DNA of 64,000 nt from Marivita sp051251565 (GCF_051251565.1 NZ_JBPOFB010000003.1:124001-188000); one strand, 5' to 3'. Positions 1 to 9,645 are shown, numbered from the stretch's first letter. Made by a program: numbers and translations. Notes: generated by a model from the sequence alone, not told the origin.

Positions 1-722
1 CCCGAGATCGTACCGGTTAGGCCGGATGCAATCACCGCGACAATGCCGGGTCCCCCCACCATCTTGCCCGCGACCGCACGCGCTATGTTGATCACAAACT
101 CGCCAGCGCCGGACCGCAGCAGGAACGCGCCGAAGATGATGAACAAGAATACATAGGTTGAAGAGATGCGCGCGATCGTACCGAACATTGCGTCATCCCC
201 AAAGATCGACCGGAATGCGACGGTCTCAACGCTCAGACCCGGAAAGGCAAAGACCCCACCGACATATTTCCCCCAGAAGGCAACATAAGTCAGCGACAGG
301 ATGATCAGGATGGGGATGATGTTCCCGGCCACGCGACGCGTCAGCTCAATAGCCCCAAGAATACAGATGATGACCGCAATCCAGTCTGCCGTCGCAAGTT
401 TGACGCCTCGGTCATAGATCGCGTTTTCGGCAAAGGTCAGCCATACGGCAGAGGCGGCAACCGCAATCCCTATGATCAGATCAAGGGCAATTGGCGCGGC
501 CTTGCCACGCGCGCCGCGCCACATGGGGTAAAGAATGGCGGCCAATGCCGCAAAACCGGCAAAGTGGAAGCTGTTCCGCTGCAATTCGGACAGCACGGGA
601 TCGAAGGCGACATAGATATGTCCAACCGCGATAAGGAAGCAAAAAACTGACAATACGACGTCAGCTGTGCCCCGGAACGACCGCAAGCGGCCTCCGTCTT
701 CGTCTTCGTCAATCTGTGCCAT
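1..722 (-). CDS. TRAP transporter fused permease, TAXI type (3' part missing)
   Basis: This is the N-terminal 240 residues of a fused DctQM-type TRAP permease; the rest lies beyond the window edge. It begins MAQIDEDED, an acidic cytoplasmic tail. Several hydrophobic segments follow (for example VVLSVFCFLIAVGHIYVAF and IALDLIIGIAVAASAVWLTF). The visible end carries GGPGIVAVIASGLTGTISG, which aligns by eye with GLMGMINGTSAGN in the second fused permease at 52892-55177. Such proteins use an ion gradient to import a substrate delivered by a periplasmic receptor. The receptor gene ends 61 bp upstream on the same strand, and a hairpin fills that gap. The substrate cannot be told from sequence. Confidence 0.9.
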   Translation of the reverse strand, partial: MAQIDEDEDGGRLRSFRGTADVVLSVFCFLIAVGHIYVAFDPVLSELQRNSFHFAGFAALAAILYPMWRGARGKAAPIALDLIIGIAVAASAVWLTFAENAIYDRGVKLATADWIAVIICILGAIELTRRVAGNIIPILIILSLTYVAFWGKYVGGVFAFPGLSVETVAFRSIFGDDAMFGTIARISSTYVFLFIIFGAFLLRSGAGEFVINIARAVAGKMVGGPGIVAVIASGLTGTIS

Positions 723-742
723 TGCCCCACCCGATCCAGTTT

Positions 743-772
743 GGCCAGCCCGCACCAAAGCGCGGGCTAGCC
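743..772 (-). promoter_or_regulatory. RNA hairpin between receptor and permease genes
   Basis: An 11-bp inverted repeat (743-753 with 762-772) has an 8-nt loop. The single imperfect position is C opposite A on the plus strand but G opposite U in the minus-strand RNA, so the stem is complete only in the transcript of the TRAP operon. No T-run follows, so it is more likely a stabiliser or a partial attenuator than a full terminator. A similar hairpin sits in the same place in the second TAXI locus (55243-55275). Confidence 0.6.
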
Positions 773-783
773 GGAGTGTCGGT

Positions 784-1794
784 TTACTGAGCGATCAGAC
801 GCTCAGGTACATCCAGGCCAACTTCCTGGTAGTAGCGCAGCGCACCTGGGTGCAGCGGCAGGGGCAGGCCTGCAATTGCGCTTTCGATGGCCATAGCCTT
901 TGTGGCTGGGTGGATCGCCTGCAAGAATGGCAGGTTTTCGTACATGGCTTTGGTGATCTGGTAGACATGCTCTTCTGGGACATCCGTGCTGGTCGCAAGG
1001 AAGTTTGGCTGCGCGATTGTCTGCACATCCATGTTCTGACCCGGATACGTGCCGGCTGGAATGGTGAACGGTGTCCACAGACCACGGTCGCCGTCACCCA
1101 TCGCCATTTCTTCTTCAGTAAAGTTCAGCAGCGTGACGGAATCGCCAGCGGACGCCATCAACTGGCTGATTGCACCAACCGGGATACCGGCAGGAATACC
1201 AACGCCTTTAACCTGGCCGTTCTGAAGCGCCTCGGACGACGGGCCATACCCGCCGAACACCAGTTCATAGTCGGTTTCGATGTCGATACCGAATCCAGAC
1301 AGGATTGCCGCGTTCGACCCGATTGTCCCAGAGTTCTGGCTGCCCAGCGCCATGCCTTCGCCCTTGAGCGCCACCATGTCGGCCATTGTGCCTGTGGTTG
1401 CGGCGTCGGACGAGATGATGAAGTGCTCAACGTTCTGCCAAAGCATCGAAACCGACCGCATGTTTTCCTGTGCGCCCACTTCGGCCAGCGGGCCAGTGCC
1501 TGTGCCAGCGTAATAGCCGTACAGACCCTGCAGAATCCCGAACTGGGCTTCGCCTTCGCGGATCAGGCGCACGTTTTCGCCAGACCCGGCAGAGCTGATT
1601 GCTGCCATACCAATTTTCGTGCTTGGTTCAAGCTTGACCTTTACCAGCGTCGCAAGCGCCACGCCAACCGGGTAATAGGTGCCACCAGTCGATGCGGTTG
1701 CCAGAATATACGTAGCGCCTTCGTCCTGAGCCTGAACGGCCGCACCCGACAACGCAATAGTCGCGGCCAATGCCGCGGTCTTGAAGTGTTTCAT
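784..1794 (-). CDS. TAXI family TRAP transporter solute-binding protein
   Basis: Periplasmic receptor of 336 residues that hands its ligand to the fused permease encoded just downstream. The N-terminus has a clear Sec signal peptide (MKHFKTAALAATIALSGAAVQA, cleavage before QDEGA). The mature start ILATASTGGTYYPVG is the typical TAXI opening, and VSMLWQNVEHFIIS and GSQNSGTIGSNAAI also fit the family. The start is supported by GGAGGACATC directly before the ATG. The operator-like palindrome upstream and the DctB/DctD-like genes behind it suggest substrate-induced expression. Members bind glutamate or other carboxylates, but the ligand here is unknown. Confidence 0.93.
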   Translation of the reverse strand: MKHFKTAALAATIALSGAAVQAQDEGATYILATASTGGTYYPVGVALATLVKVKLEPSTKIGMAAISSAGSGENVRLIREGEAQFGILQGLYGYYAGTGTGPLAEVGAQENMRSVSMLWQNVEHFIISSDAATTGTMADMVALKGEGMALGSQNSGTIGSNAAILSGFGIDIETDYELVFGGYGPSSEALQNGQVKGVGIPAGIPVGAISQLMASAGDSVTLLNFTEEEMAMGDGDRGLWTPFTIPAGTYPGQNMDVQTIAQPNFLATSTDVPEEHVYQITKAMYENLPFLQAIHPATKAMAIESAIAGLPLPLHPGALRYYQEVGLDVPERLIAQ

Positions 1795-1862
1795 GATGTC
1801 CTCCCACTAAGTGCACTTTTGACAGCGCTGCCCAGACCATACGCAAAGGAACACTGTGTGGG

Positions 1863-1913
1863 TAGGAAACAATCCGCAGGTTAGCGAAAACAACGCCTGC
1901 GGAAATCCGCAGG
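1863..1913 (-). promoter_or_regulatory. Tandem operator/enhancer sites upstream of TAXI receptor gene
   Basis: A perfect palindrome, CCTGCGGAAATCCGCAGG, lies at 1896-1913. A second copy at 1863-1880 keeps the right half (ATCCGCAGG) intact and a degenerate left half. The centres are 33 bp apart, about three helical turns, so both would face the same side of the DNA. They lie 69-119 bp upstream of the receptor start codon and just after the response-regulator stop codon. The natural candidate ligand is the DctD-like regulator. The palindrome could also fold as a terminator, but it is not followed by a strong T-run and a terminator would not explain the second copy. Confidence 0.6.
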
Positions 1914-1915
1914 GA

Positions 1916-3262
1916 TCAGTCGAGTAGCTTGGATTTCTCAAGACCCAGCTTGACGATCTTGTCATTCAACGTGCGTCGCCCGATGCCCAGCGCCTCGGCC
2001 ACCGCATCCATACGGCCGCCGTGGTTCAAAATTGCCTGAGAGATCAGGGTCTTTTCAAACCGCGCCACCGCTTCGCGCAGCGTGGCGGGCACATCGTCGG
2101 TCTGGTCATCGGTGCGCAATGCTTCGGCCACCGATCCGCCCCCGCGCCGCGCGGCCAAGACCCGGCGTTCTGCCACATGGCGCAATTCACGCACATTCCC
2201 CGGCCAGCCATGGGCCAAAAGGGCAGCGGCATCTTCAGGCGTCATCTCAATCGGGCTGATTTCATAGGTTTCACAAAGTTGACCAACGAAATGCTCATAG
2301 AGCAGGACAATATCATCCCCACGGTCGATCAACCGGGGCAGGCGCAAAGCAAAGGTATTGAGGCGGAACAAAAAATCTGCGCGAAATGCCCCCGTCTCAA
2401 CCAACGGCCCAAGTTCGTCATTGGTCGCGGCGACGATCCGCACATCGGTCTGCACGTCATCATCAGTGCCCACTGGCTGGATGATCCCCGTTTCCAACGC
2501 ACGCAGCAGCTTTGTCTGCACCGCAACCGGACAGGCTGCCACCTCGTCCAGAAACAACGTGCCGCCATCCGCCTTTCGAAAACTGCCCAAAAGCGTGTTC
2601 GCAGTACCAAACAACTGTTCTTCTACACGATCGGGCGCAAGCGTGGCACAATTTATGGCAACAAATTCCTTGTCGCGGCGCGGACCCAAACGATGCAGCG
2701 CCCGCGCCACCAGTTCTTTGCCAGTCCCAGTTTCGCCGGTGATCAGGACAGGCGCGTCAGACAAGGCAAGGTCAACCGCCTCGGCCTTGAGCTCGGCCAC
2801 GCGCATATCGCTGCCAAGCAGTACGCGGTCCAACCCAGACAAAGACACAAGCTGTTCCCGCATCCGTCTGGTCATCCCGGACAATCGGTGCTGTTCCGCT
2901 GCATGCCTCAAAACCGTCAGCAACCGCCGAGGTTCAAACGGCTTTTCCAAGAATGAATACGCGCCGTTCTGAATCGCATCCACCGCCATCGGAATGTCCC
3001 CATGCGCTGAAATCAGAACCAGAGGCGGCGCAGGGCGTTTAGACATCTCGTCCAACAACTCTAGACCGGACATACCCGGCATCCGCACATCCGACAGCAC
3101 AACATCCGGTGCGGTTGCGTCTAGCCGGGACAGGGCCACTTGCGCGCTGCCCACAGCTTCAGCCACCCAACCGGACCGCTCTAGCAGAACTGCCAAAGAC
3201 TGCCGCATCTCGGAATCGTCGTCGACAATCAGCACCCGGAATATGTCAGGCATCGGAGCCAT
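1916..3262 (-). CDS. DctD-like response regulator lacking the GAFTGA motif
   Basis: NtrC/DctD-architecture regulator of 448 residues. The receiver has D14-D16 in the acidic pocket and phosphoacceptor D58 in SDVRMP. The AAA+ domain has Walker A GETGTGKE at about 176-183, LFLDE at about 236-240 and an arginine-finger region FRADFLFRLN. The C-terminal Fis-type helix-turn-helix includes VAEALGIGRRTLNDKIVKLG. Where sigma-54 activators carry GAFTGA, this protein reads EQLFGTANTLLGSFRKADGG, so the sigma-54 contact loop is missing. The gene overlaps the kinase gene; the second ATG (3253) gives an 8-bp overlap and is an equally good start. It probably controls the adjacent TRAP genes. Confidence 0.9.
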   Translation of the reverse strand: MAPMPDIFRVLIVDDDSEMRQSLAVLLERSGWVAEAVGSAQVALSRLDATAPDVVLSDVRMPGMSGLELLDEMSKRPAPPLVLISAHGDIPMAVDAIQNGAYSFLEKPFEPRRLLTVLRHAAEQHRLSGMTRRMREQLVSLSGLDRVLLGSDMRVAELKAEAVDLALSDAPVLITGETGTGKELVARALHRLGPRRDKEFVAINCATLAPDRVEEQLFGTANTLLGSFRKADGGTLFLDEVAACPVAVQTKLLRALETGIIQPVGTDDDVQTDVRIVAATNDELGPLVETGAFRADFLFRLNTFALRLPRLIDRGDDIVLLYEHFVGQLCETYEISPIEMTPEDAAALLAHGWPGNVRELRHVAERRVLAARRGGGSVAEALRTDDQTDDVPATLREAVARFEKTLISQAILNHGGRMDAVAEALGIGRRTLNDKIVKLGLEKSKLLD

Positions 3263-5000
3263 CCGCTTTGGGAAGAGTGATCACAAACACTGCACCTTGG
3301 TCTGGTCCGTTTTCAGCATAAAGCGTGCCACCCATTTCGTTGATGATCTGGCCGGAAATGGCAAGGCCAAGCCCCATCCCCTTTCCCGAGGGTTTGGTGC
3401 TGAAAAACGGCTTACTCAGGTCTGCAATGTTCAAACCACCCAACCCAACACCATTGTCTGACACTGTCAGAACAATCGATCCAGGCTGTTCAGTCATCGT
3501 CAGATCAACCGCCCCGTCCGTGATATCCTCGGTGGCATCAATCGCATTGCGCAAAAGGTTCACGATGACCTGCTCAAATCGCTCTGGCCGGCCACGCAAG
3601 GTGACCAATGCATCAGGCACTGTGACATTGAGCTGTGTCTGTGCGTCCCGTGCCGTATGCCTCACAAGCTGCATCGCAGCCTCTATGGTGTCATGAACCG
3701 GAAAGACGGTCGTTGTAGATGCAGAGGTCCGACCGAACAGCCGTAGTTGATCGACGATCCGCTGCATCCGGTCCACCAAACCCGAAAGCTGCGGCCAAAG
3801 CGCGTTGGGCTGTGCATCCACGGCGATTTCCTCGGCCACGAGGTAATTGCGCATCGCTGAAATCGGTTGCCCAAGCTCGTGCGTGATCGACGCTGACAAC
3901 TGGCCCAATGCGGCAAGCTGTTCTTTCTGAGCCAGTTCACTTCGCGCGGATTCAAGCTTTTGTTCGGCGCTGCGCCGTTCCTCAATCTCGCGGGTGAGGC
4001 GCTGCCGGTCGGCGTTGGAAATCACCAAAGCATTCCGCAACTGCGCGGCGCGATAGATGGATGCGGCGACCGTCAAAACCAGCAGGCTCATCACCCCGCC
4101 TGCAACATAAAGCATAGCCAGGCGTCGCGATTCCCGCACCTCGGATAGCAGGTGCAATGACCAGTCCTCTTGTTCAAGATAGGCTTTGGTCCAGACATAA
4201 GCCGTGCCATCCAACCGCGCGCGCCTTTCGCCTTCTTGCACCCAATCGAGGGGAAACAAGGTCCTGTCTCCGAATTGCTGCTGCTCGGCGACCATGCGCC
4301 GGTCCGTATCAGACAGCGGGGACATATAGCCATAAATCAGGTCTGAATCAGAGCTGGCCAAAACCACGCCTTGTTCATCCGTCACCATGACCAACTCACC
4401 ATTGCCCGACAGCGCACGGCTTAAGTCATCAAACCCGATCTTTACGGTAACCACGCCAAAGATCGTGCCATCAACATCGCGCACGGGTTCAGCAATAAAA
4501 TAACCCGGCCGCCCCGTGGTGACGCCCACCGCATAGAAGCGACCAGCCCCACCTGCGACCGCATCGCGGAAATAGGGTCTAAAGGTGTAATAATTATCAA
4601 CCAGGCTTTGCGCGTCCAGATAGTTTGACGACGCAATCGTCTTGCCGTTTAGGTCGAGCACATAGACAAATTCGGCCCCCGCCCGCGCGGCAATATCGGC
4701 TAGGATCGGGTTCAACCCTGCGGTGTCCCCGGTGATCAGCGCCTCCAGCGTTGTCTCGTCGACAGACAAGACATATGGCAAATGCTCAAGCCGGGTGAGC
4801 GCATCGTCTATGGACGATGCAAAGAACTGCGCGCGTTCAGGTGTTTTGGCCGCTTCGGTTCGCAGGAAGTACGACGCAAGCGCAAGATAGCCGACCACGG
4901 CAATCACGCAAAATCCCACAAACGCGGCGACCAGAAACAGCCCCCGCCGCTGTTGCGGGTCGTCGCTTTCATGTCCTTGTTTCAAAACCGTGTCGATCAT
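3246..5000 (-). CDS. DctB-like sensor histidine kinase
   Basis: Membrane sensor kinase of 584 residues paired with the downstream regulator. One transmembrane helix lies at about residues 20-46. A periplasmic double-Cache-like region runs to about 290 and contains FVYVLDLNGKTIASSNYLD, typical of DctB carboxylate sensors. A second helix lies at about 295-317, followed by a short coiled coil. The HisKA box reads SASITHELGQPISAMRNYL with H374. The ATPase domain has an N box (VNLLRNAIDAT), G1 (VSDNGVGL) and G2 (GKGMGLGLAI). It is expected to sense the substrate of the neighbouring TAXI TRAP system, as DctB does for dicarboxylates; that link is inferred from gene order. Confidence 0.92.
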   Translation of the reverse strand: MIDTVLKQGHESDDPQQRRGLFLVAAFVGFCVIAVVGYLALASYFLRTEAAKTPERAQFFASSIDDALTRLEHLPYVLSVDETTLEALITGDTAGLNPILADIAARAGAEFVYVLDLNGKTIASSNYLDAQSLVDNYYTFRPYFRDAVAGGAGRFYAVGVTTGRPGYFIAEPVRDVDGTIFGVVTVKIGFDDLSRALSGNGELVMVTDEQGVVLASSDSDLIYGYMSPLSDTDRRMVAEQQQFGDRTLFPLDWVQEGERRARLDGTAYVWTKAYLEQEDWSLHLLSEVRESRRLAMLYVAGGVMSLLVLTVAASIYRAAQLRNALVISNADRQRLTREIEERRSAEQKLESARSELAQKEQLAALGQLSASITHELGQPISAMRNYLVAEEIAVDAQPNALWPQLSGLVDRMQRIVDQLRLFGRTSASTTTVFPVHDTIEAAMQLVRHTARDAQTQLNVTVPDALVTLRGRPERFEQVIVNLLRNAIDATEDITDGAVDLTMTEQPGSIVLTVSDNGVGLGGLNIADLSKPFFSTKPSGKGMGLGLAISGQIINEMGGTLYAENGPDQGAVFVITLPKADGSDA

Positions 5001-5052
5001 CCTCAGACCTATATCGGAGGATGACCGGCAACGTCAGCGATAAATAGTCTGG

Positions 5053-8000
5053 TTATTCCGCCACAACCGGCACAGGGCCAGCATCCTCCTCAACCGGGCG
5101 CGCGGAGAGAACAAGCCGCAGCAATGGCGGCACGGTCAACAGCGTCAGAAAAGCCGACATTGCCAACCCACCAACCACAACGGCCCCCAGACCTCGATAC
5201 AATTCAGACCCGGCGCCGGGGAACAATACCAGCGGGATCATCCCGCACACAGATGTCAGTGTAGACATGAAGATCGGCCTGATCCGGTTGCGCGTTGCTT
5301 CCTCGATCGCGTCAATCGGTGACATGCCGTCTTCGCGGAGGTGGTAAAGCGTCTGGTGCACGATCAGGATCGCGTTATTCACAACAATTCCGACCAAGAT
5401 CACGAAGCCGAGCAAGGTCAGCATGTCCAATGGCTGTGTCCCGACCATATTGAGCACTGCCAGGCCGCCGACCCCACCCGCCGCGGCAACCGGAACCGAG
5501 ATCATCACGACCAGCGGCAAAACAAAGGATTCGAACAGAACGGCCATAACCAGAAACACAATCACCATCGCCACTGCGAGGTTGATCTGAATGGCGTTCC
5601 ACGTCTGCGAAAGCTGATCCGCCGTCCCGGACACCGACATCCGAACGCCGGGCGGCAAGCCCTGTTCTTCGAGCGCGGCAATCACCTCGGTTTCCAAAAG
5701 CTCGACCGCCGCCTCCAGCGGCAGCGCATCAGAGGGGCGCACTTCGAGCGTGATGGTCCGCAATCGTTCCAGATGGCGAATCTCGGTTGGTCCAGCAGTT
5801 ACGCGCACTTCGGCCAGTTCGGAAACCGGAACAATCCGTCCCGTGGGTGTTACCACCGGGAAGCTGCCCACATCTTGCGTGCGCAGGCCGCTAAGGATCG
5901 TAGTGTCGCCCTTTAGCGTCAGGTCAAGGCGTCGGTTACCCACGTTGATCTCGGCCACGCGCAGCCCGTCATTGAACGCATCCACGGTCGCAGCCAGATC
6001 TTGTGTCGTCAAACCGGCATCTGCAAGCCGCACGCGATCTGGGATCAGACGCACCTCTGGTGCCCCAAGCTCAAGACCCGGAATGGGGCGGAACTGGTGC
6101 CCTTCAGAGCGCGGCAACAACTGGCCAATCGTGCCTGCAGCCCGACCCGCGACGTTCAGGATATCCTCAAGCTCATCACCCGAAATGTTCACTTCGATGG
6201 TGCGCCCACCGCCCACACCACGCCCGAACAGAGATGGCTGGGTCATAAAGCCGAACGTCCCCGGTTCGGCAAAGATCGGGCGCGACAGGATCGGGATCAC
6301 TTCCGCCACCCGGCTACCGTCAACGGTTGCGGCACCAACAAAGCTGTTGCCAGGCGTGGCGACAAAGAAGAACGAGTCAAGCGCAGGCTGACCATCTTCG
6401 GTTTCGGTCTCAGGCGCGGCAGACCACATCGGGCGCGCGACCGCCTCGATCCGTTGCGCAATCGTTTCGGTGGTTTCAAGATTGTACCCCGGAGGCGGGA
6501 TGATCAAACCGAATACTAGATTGCGGTTTCCCTCGGGCAGATATTCCAGCTTGGGCAAAAACAGCCAGGCGGCTGTCAATGCACCAGTGGCAATGCCAGC
6601 CACCATGACAAGCCCAGCCGTACGATACCGCACCGTGAACCGCACGTATTTCATGATCAACCATGTGAACCCACGACCGAAATGGTCGATTCCCGGCAAG
6701 GGCAATTTCTTGGTCTCACCGCTTTTGAGCAAACGGCTCGACAGCGCAGGTATCACCGTTACAGCGACCACAAGAGACAGCAAAACAGACACCGAAATCG
6801 CCACAGCGATGTCGCGGAACAATTGCCCTGCCTCAAGCTGCATCACGAGGATCGGGATAAACACCATCACAGTCGTCAGAGCGGACACAAGGATCGCGCC
6901 CCAGACCTGTTTGGCCCCGATATACGCCGCTTCGCGCCTCGATTTGCCCTCTTCCCGCAATCGAAAGATGTTTTCGAGCACGACAATCGCCGCGTCCACA
7001 ATCATACCGACAGCAAAAGCAATCCCCGCAAGCGAGATCACGTTAAGCGTCCGTCCGGTCACCGCCATCGCCACAAACGTGGCCACGATAGACACCGGGA
7101 TTGCCATACTGATCACAAGCGTCGCGCGCGGGCTGCGCAAGAATATCAATAGGACTGTGGCCGCAAGCAGACCACCGATCCAAATGTTCTGCGTCACAAG
7201 GTCAATCGCGCCTTCGATATAGATCGTCTCGTCATAAACCTGTTCAAGCGTCAGACCATTCGCGGCAACAGGGCCTGCCTCAAGGTCAGCGATGACCGCC
7301 TTAACCTCTTCCATGGTCGAGATGACGTTCGCGCCCTGCTCACGGACGATGTTAAAAGCCAGCGCAGGTTCCCCGCGAAAGCGGAGACGTGCCGTGTTTT
7401 CCTTGTAGGCAAAGGCCACGTCGGCCACGTCACCAACCCGCACTCGGCCCAACGCACCGTTCGCACCAAGGCTTTCGCTGCGCAGGACAACGCTGTTGAT
7501 TGCCTCGATGGTGTTCAGATTGCCATCCGCGCGCACAGTATAGCGTCGCTTGCCTTCCTCGACATCGCCGGCTGAGATGCTGACATTTTCGGCGCGCAGG
7601 CGCGACACGACGGCGGGGATCGTCAGACCCAAACGCGCCAGCTCCTCTGGGCGGATCACGATCTGCAATTCGCGTGACACGCCGCCAAAGACGTTGACGG
7701 TAGACACGCCATTCACCCGCTCAAGACGTTCCTTCACGATATCTTCGACAAAGTCGCCATATTCCGGCAAAGACCGCGTGTTGCCCTCGGCGGCGCGAAC
7801 CATGACCCATGCAATCGGGCTGTCATCAGAGCCTGATGTATTCAACGTCGGCTCACTCGCTTCGCTTGGATATCCGCCAACCCGGTCCAGACGGTTCGAC
7901 ACCAGCAACAGGATATCGCCCATATCCGATCCGATGGCGAATTCGAGCGTGACAGACGCTTGCCCGGTGCGGGCGCGGCTTGTCATAATTTCCAAGCCTT

Positions 8001-8223
8001 CAAGACCACGGAACGCGTCTTCCTGCGGGTTTATGATCTCGCGCTCGATCTCGACCGGGGCGGCCCCCGCCCAATTTGTTTCTACGACCACAACGGGTTT
8101 GCGCACATCCGGAGCAAGCTGCACGGGAATCCGGCTCAAAGCCAAAGCTCCGAAAAGAACCGCCATAATGACAACGGCCATGACGGCGATCGGCCGTTCG
8201 ATTGAAGCGCGGATCAGGTCCAT
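5053..8223 (-). CDS. RND efflux transporter permease (AcrB/HAE1-like)
   Basis: Full-length inner-membrane RND pump of 1056 residues. It begins MDLIRASIERPIAVMAVVIM, a first transmembrane helix. Two large periplasmic loops (about 40-340 and 570-870) alternate with two blocks of membrane helices. The fourth-helix motif GIAFAVGMIVDAAIVVLENIFRL holds the proton-relay acidic pair, and the C-terminal half has GFVILVGIVVNNAILIVH. It would export hydrophobic compounds in a tripartite complex with the adaptor encoded 3 bp upstream. No TolC-type outer-membrane gene lies nearby, so a shared one is implied. The substrate is unknown. Confidence 0.95.
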   Translation of the reverse strand: MDLIRASIERPIAVMAVVIMAVLFGALALSRIPVQLAPDVRKPVVVVETNWAGAAPVEIEREIINPQEDAFRGLEGLEIMTSRARTGQASVTLEFAIGSDMGDILLLVSNRLDRVGGYPSEASEPTLNTSGSDDSPIAWVMVRAAEGNTRSLPEYGDFVEDIVKERLERVNGVSTVNVFGGVSRELQIVIRPEELARLGLTIPAVVSRLRAENVSISAGDVEEGKRRYTVRADGNLNTIEAINSVVLRSESLGANGALGRVRVGDVADVAFAYKENTARLRFRGEPALAFNIVREQGANVISTMEEVKAVIADLEAGPVAANGLTLEQVYDETIYIEGAIDLVTQNIWIGGLLAATVLLIFLRSPRATLVISMAIPVSIVATFVAMAVTGRTLNVISLAGIAFAVGMIVDAAIVVLENIFRLREEGKSRREAAYIGAKQVWGAILVSALTTVMVFIPILVMQLEAGQLFRDIAVAISVSVLLSLVVAVTVIPALSSRLLKSGETKKLPLPGIDHFGRGFTWLIMKYVRFTVRYRTAGLVMVAGIATGALTAAWLFLPKLEYLPEGNRNLVFGLIIPPPGYNLETTETIAQRIEAVARPMWSAAPETETEDGQPALDSFFFVATPGNSFVGAATVDGSRVAEVIPILSRPIFAEPGTFGFMTQPSLFGRGVGGGRTIEVNISGDELEDILNVAGRAAGTIGQLLPRSEGHQFRPIPGLELGAPEVRLIPDRVRLADAGLTTQDLAATVDAFNDGLRVAEINVGNRRLDLTLKGDTTILSGLRTQDVGSFPVVTPTGRIVPVSELAEVRVTAGPTEIRHLERLRTITLEVRPSDALPLEAAVELLETEVIAALEEQGLPPGVRMSVSGTADQLSQTWNAIQINLAVAMVIVFLVMAVLFESFVLPLVVMISVPVAAAGGVGGLAVLNMVGTQPLDMLTLLGFVILVGIVVNNAILIVHQTLYHLREDGMSPIDAIEEATRNRIRPIFMSTLTSVCGMIPLVLFPGAGSELYRGLGAVVVGGLAMSAFLTLLTVPPLLRLVLSARPVEEDAGPVPVVAE

Positions 8224-8226
8224 CGT

Positions 8227-9372
8227 TTAGCCTTTGCTGCCGGTTTCATCAGGCGCTCCCGCAGCCGGTGCCACTTCTGCTGGCGGACCAGTCGGCGCGA
8301 TATCTTGTCCCGGACGCAGACGTTCGTTGCCGCGCACCACAACTTCGTCGCCTTCGGACAAGCCAGACAGGATCTCGAAGGAATTGTTTAGCGCCACACC
8401 AATCTCAACCGTGCGGGGCATGGCTTTGCCGTCTTGATTAACGAACACGCTCCAGCCGCCCTGCGCCTGAACAAGCGCATCTTTGGGCACCACAAGAACC
8501 TCACGCGGGGCGCTGATGGGCACATCAAGCGTCACCGTCTGGCCAACAGCGATATTGGCATCCGGGTCCGCCAATGCAAAACGGACCGGCCGGGTGCGCG
8601 TTGCCGCAAATTCGGTGGGCAGTATGGCCCGCAAGGCCAAAGACACGGTGTCACCGATATCTGTTGTGGCCGTGACCATCTGATCCTCGCGCAGGGCGCC
8701 GACGTATCGGGCGGGCACGTTGGCTTCGATCTCAAGTGCGCTGGTGTCAATCAGCGTGGCCACCTGACTGCCTGCCGGAATGAACTGACCCACCTCCGTG
8801 GCGACCTCAAGCACAACCGCATCAAACGGCGCACGGACCACCGCATTGTCGAGCCGGTAGCGAGCTTGTTCCAGCGCATTTATGGACGCCTGAATGCGCG
8901 CCTGCGCTTCTTGCTGGGAACCATTTGCTTCTGCAAAATCACTTGCGCGCTCTTCAAGCTGCGCTTCAGCGATGGTGGAATTCTGCCGCAAGGTCTCTGC
9001 CCGGCGGAACGCTTTTTCTGCACGGTCCAGACGCGCTGCCGATACTGCGATACCGGCTTCGGCGATAGCAATCTGGGCCTGGGCTTGGGCCATTTCGATC
9101 TCGAGCAGTTCGGTATCTAGGCTGGCCAGCAAATCTCCTTTGGCAACCCGATCACCCACGCGGACCGGCACCTCCTGGGCAACGCCACCAACGCGCGCAG
9201 CTACCGCGCTTTCACGCCCGGCAACCACCTCTCCAAAGACGGTCACGGTTTCAGCCATCGTGCTGGTTGACACGAATTCCGTTGAAACACCTGCAGGTCC
9301 GCCCTGCGCGGCAACGTCAAGCGGCAGCCCGAGCATCACGACGATCATTGCGCAGCGTGCAAGTCCTTGCAT
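8227..9372 (-). CDS. RND efflux periplasmic adaptor (membrane fusion protein)
   Basis: Adaptor subunit of 381 residues. The start chosen is MQGLARCAMIVVMLGLPLDVAAQ, a signal peptide preceded by AAGGAGATGCATC; upstream in-frame codons add an unlikely extension. Mature domains in order are a lipoyl-like segment (VFGEVVAGRESAVAARVGG), a coiled-coil hairpin rich in Ala, Glu and Arg (about 90-170), the second lipoyl half (VRAPFDAVVLEVATEVGQFI), a beta-barrel and a membrane-proximal domain (EILSGLSEGDEVVVRGNERL). It connects the inner-membrane pump encoded 3 bp downstream to an outer-membrane channel. The two genes form a compact operon. Confidence 0.93.
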   Translation of the reverse strand: MQGLARCAMIVVMLGLPLDVAAQGGPAGVSTEFVSTSTMAETVTVFGEVVAGRESAVAARVGGVAQEVPVRVGDRVAKGDLLASLDTELLEIEMAQAQAQIAIAEAGIAVSAARLDRAEKAFRRAETLRQNSTIAEAQLEERASDFAEANGSQQEAQARIQASINALEQARYRLDNAVVRAPFDAVVLEVATEVGQFIPAGSQVATLIDTSALEIEANVPARYVGALREDQMVTATTDIGDTVSLALRAILPTEFAATRTRPVRFALADPDANIAVGQTVTLDVPISAPREVLVVPKDALVQAQGGWSVFVNQDGKAMPRTVEIGVALNNSFEILSGLSEGDEVVVRGNERLRPGQDIAPTGPPAEVAPAAGAPDETGSKG

Positions 9373-9604
9373 GATGCATCTCCTTTTGTCTTCGGCACTT
9401 TGCCGTATCACGAAATCTAGCGCAGTCTTGCGCAAAAGCATGGCAATACAGAGATTCGTCGGAGTTATCCGTTTTGGATGCTTGCAAAGGCATCATTTGA
9501 TCCGGTCGCTCTTATTGTCTGCGCACAGGCTGGAACAGTGGAAACCCCGGTACAGGTCCATACGCGCCCGGCGCGAATTCGCGGTTCCAAGCCCAAATCA
9601 AGGC

Positions 9605-9633
9605 TTGTCAAACACACACGTGGGCAGTAGTTC
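9605..9633 (+). promoter_or_regulatory. Candidate promoter of tRNA-Pro
   Basis: TTGTCA (9605-9610) and TAGTTC (9628-9633) are spaced by 17 bp and end 12 bp before the first base of tRNA-Pro. The -35 is close to consensus and the -10 is weak. Confidence 0.45.
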
Positions 9634-9645
9634 CCCGTGCACGGT

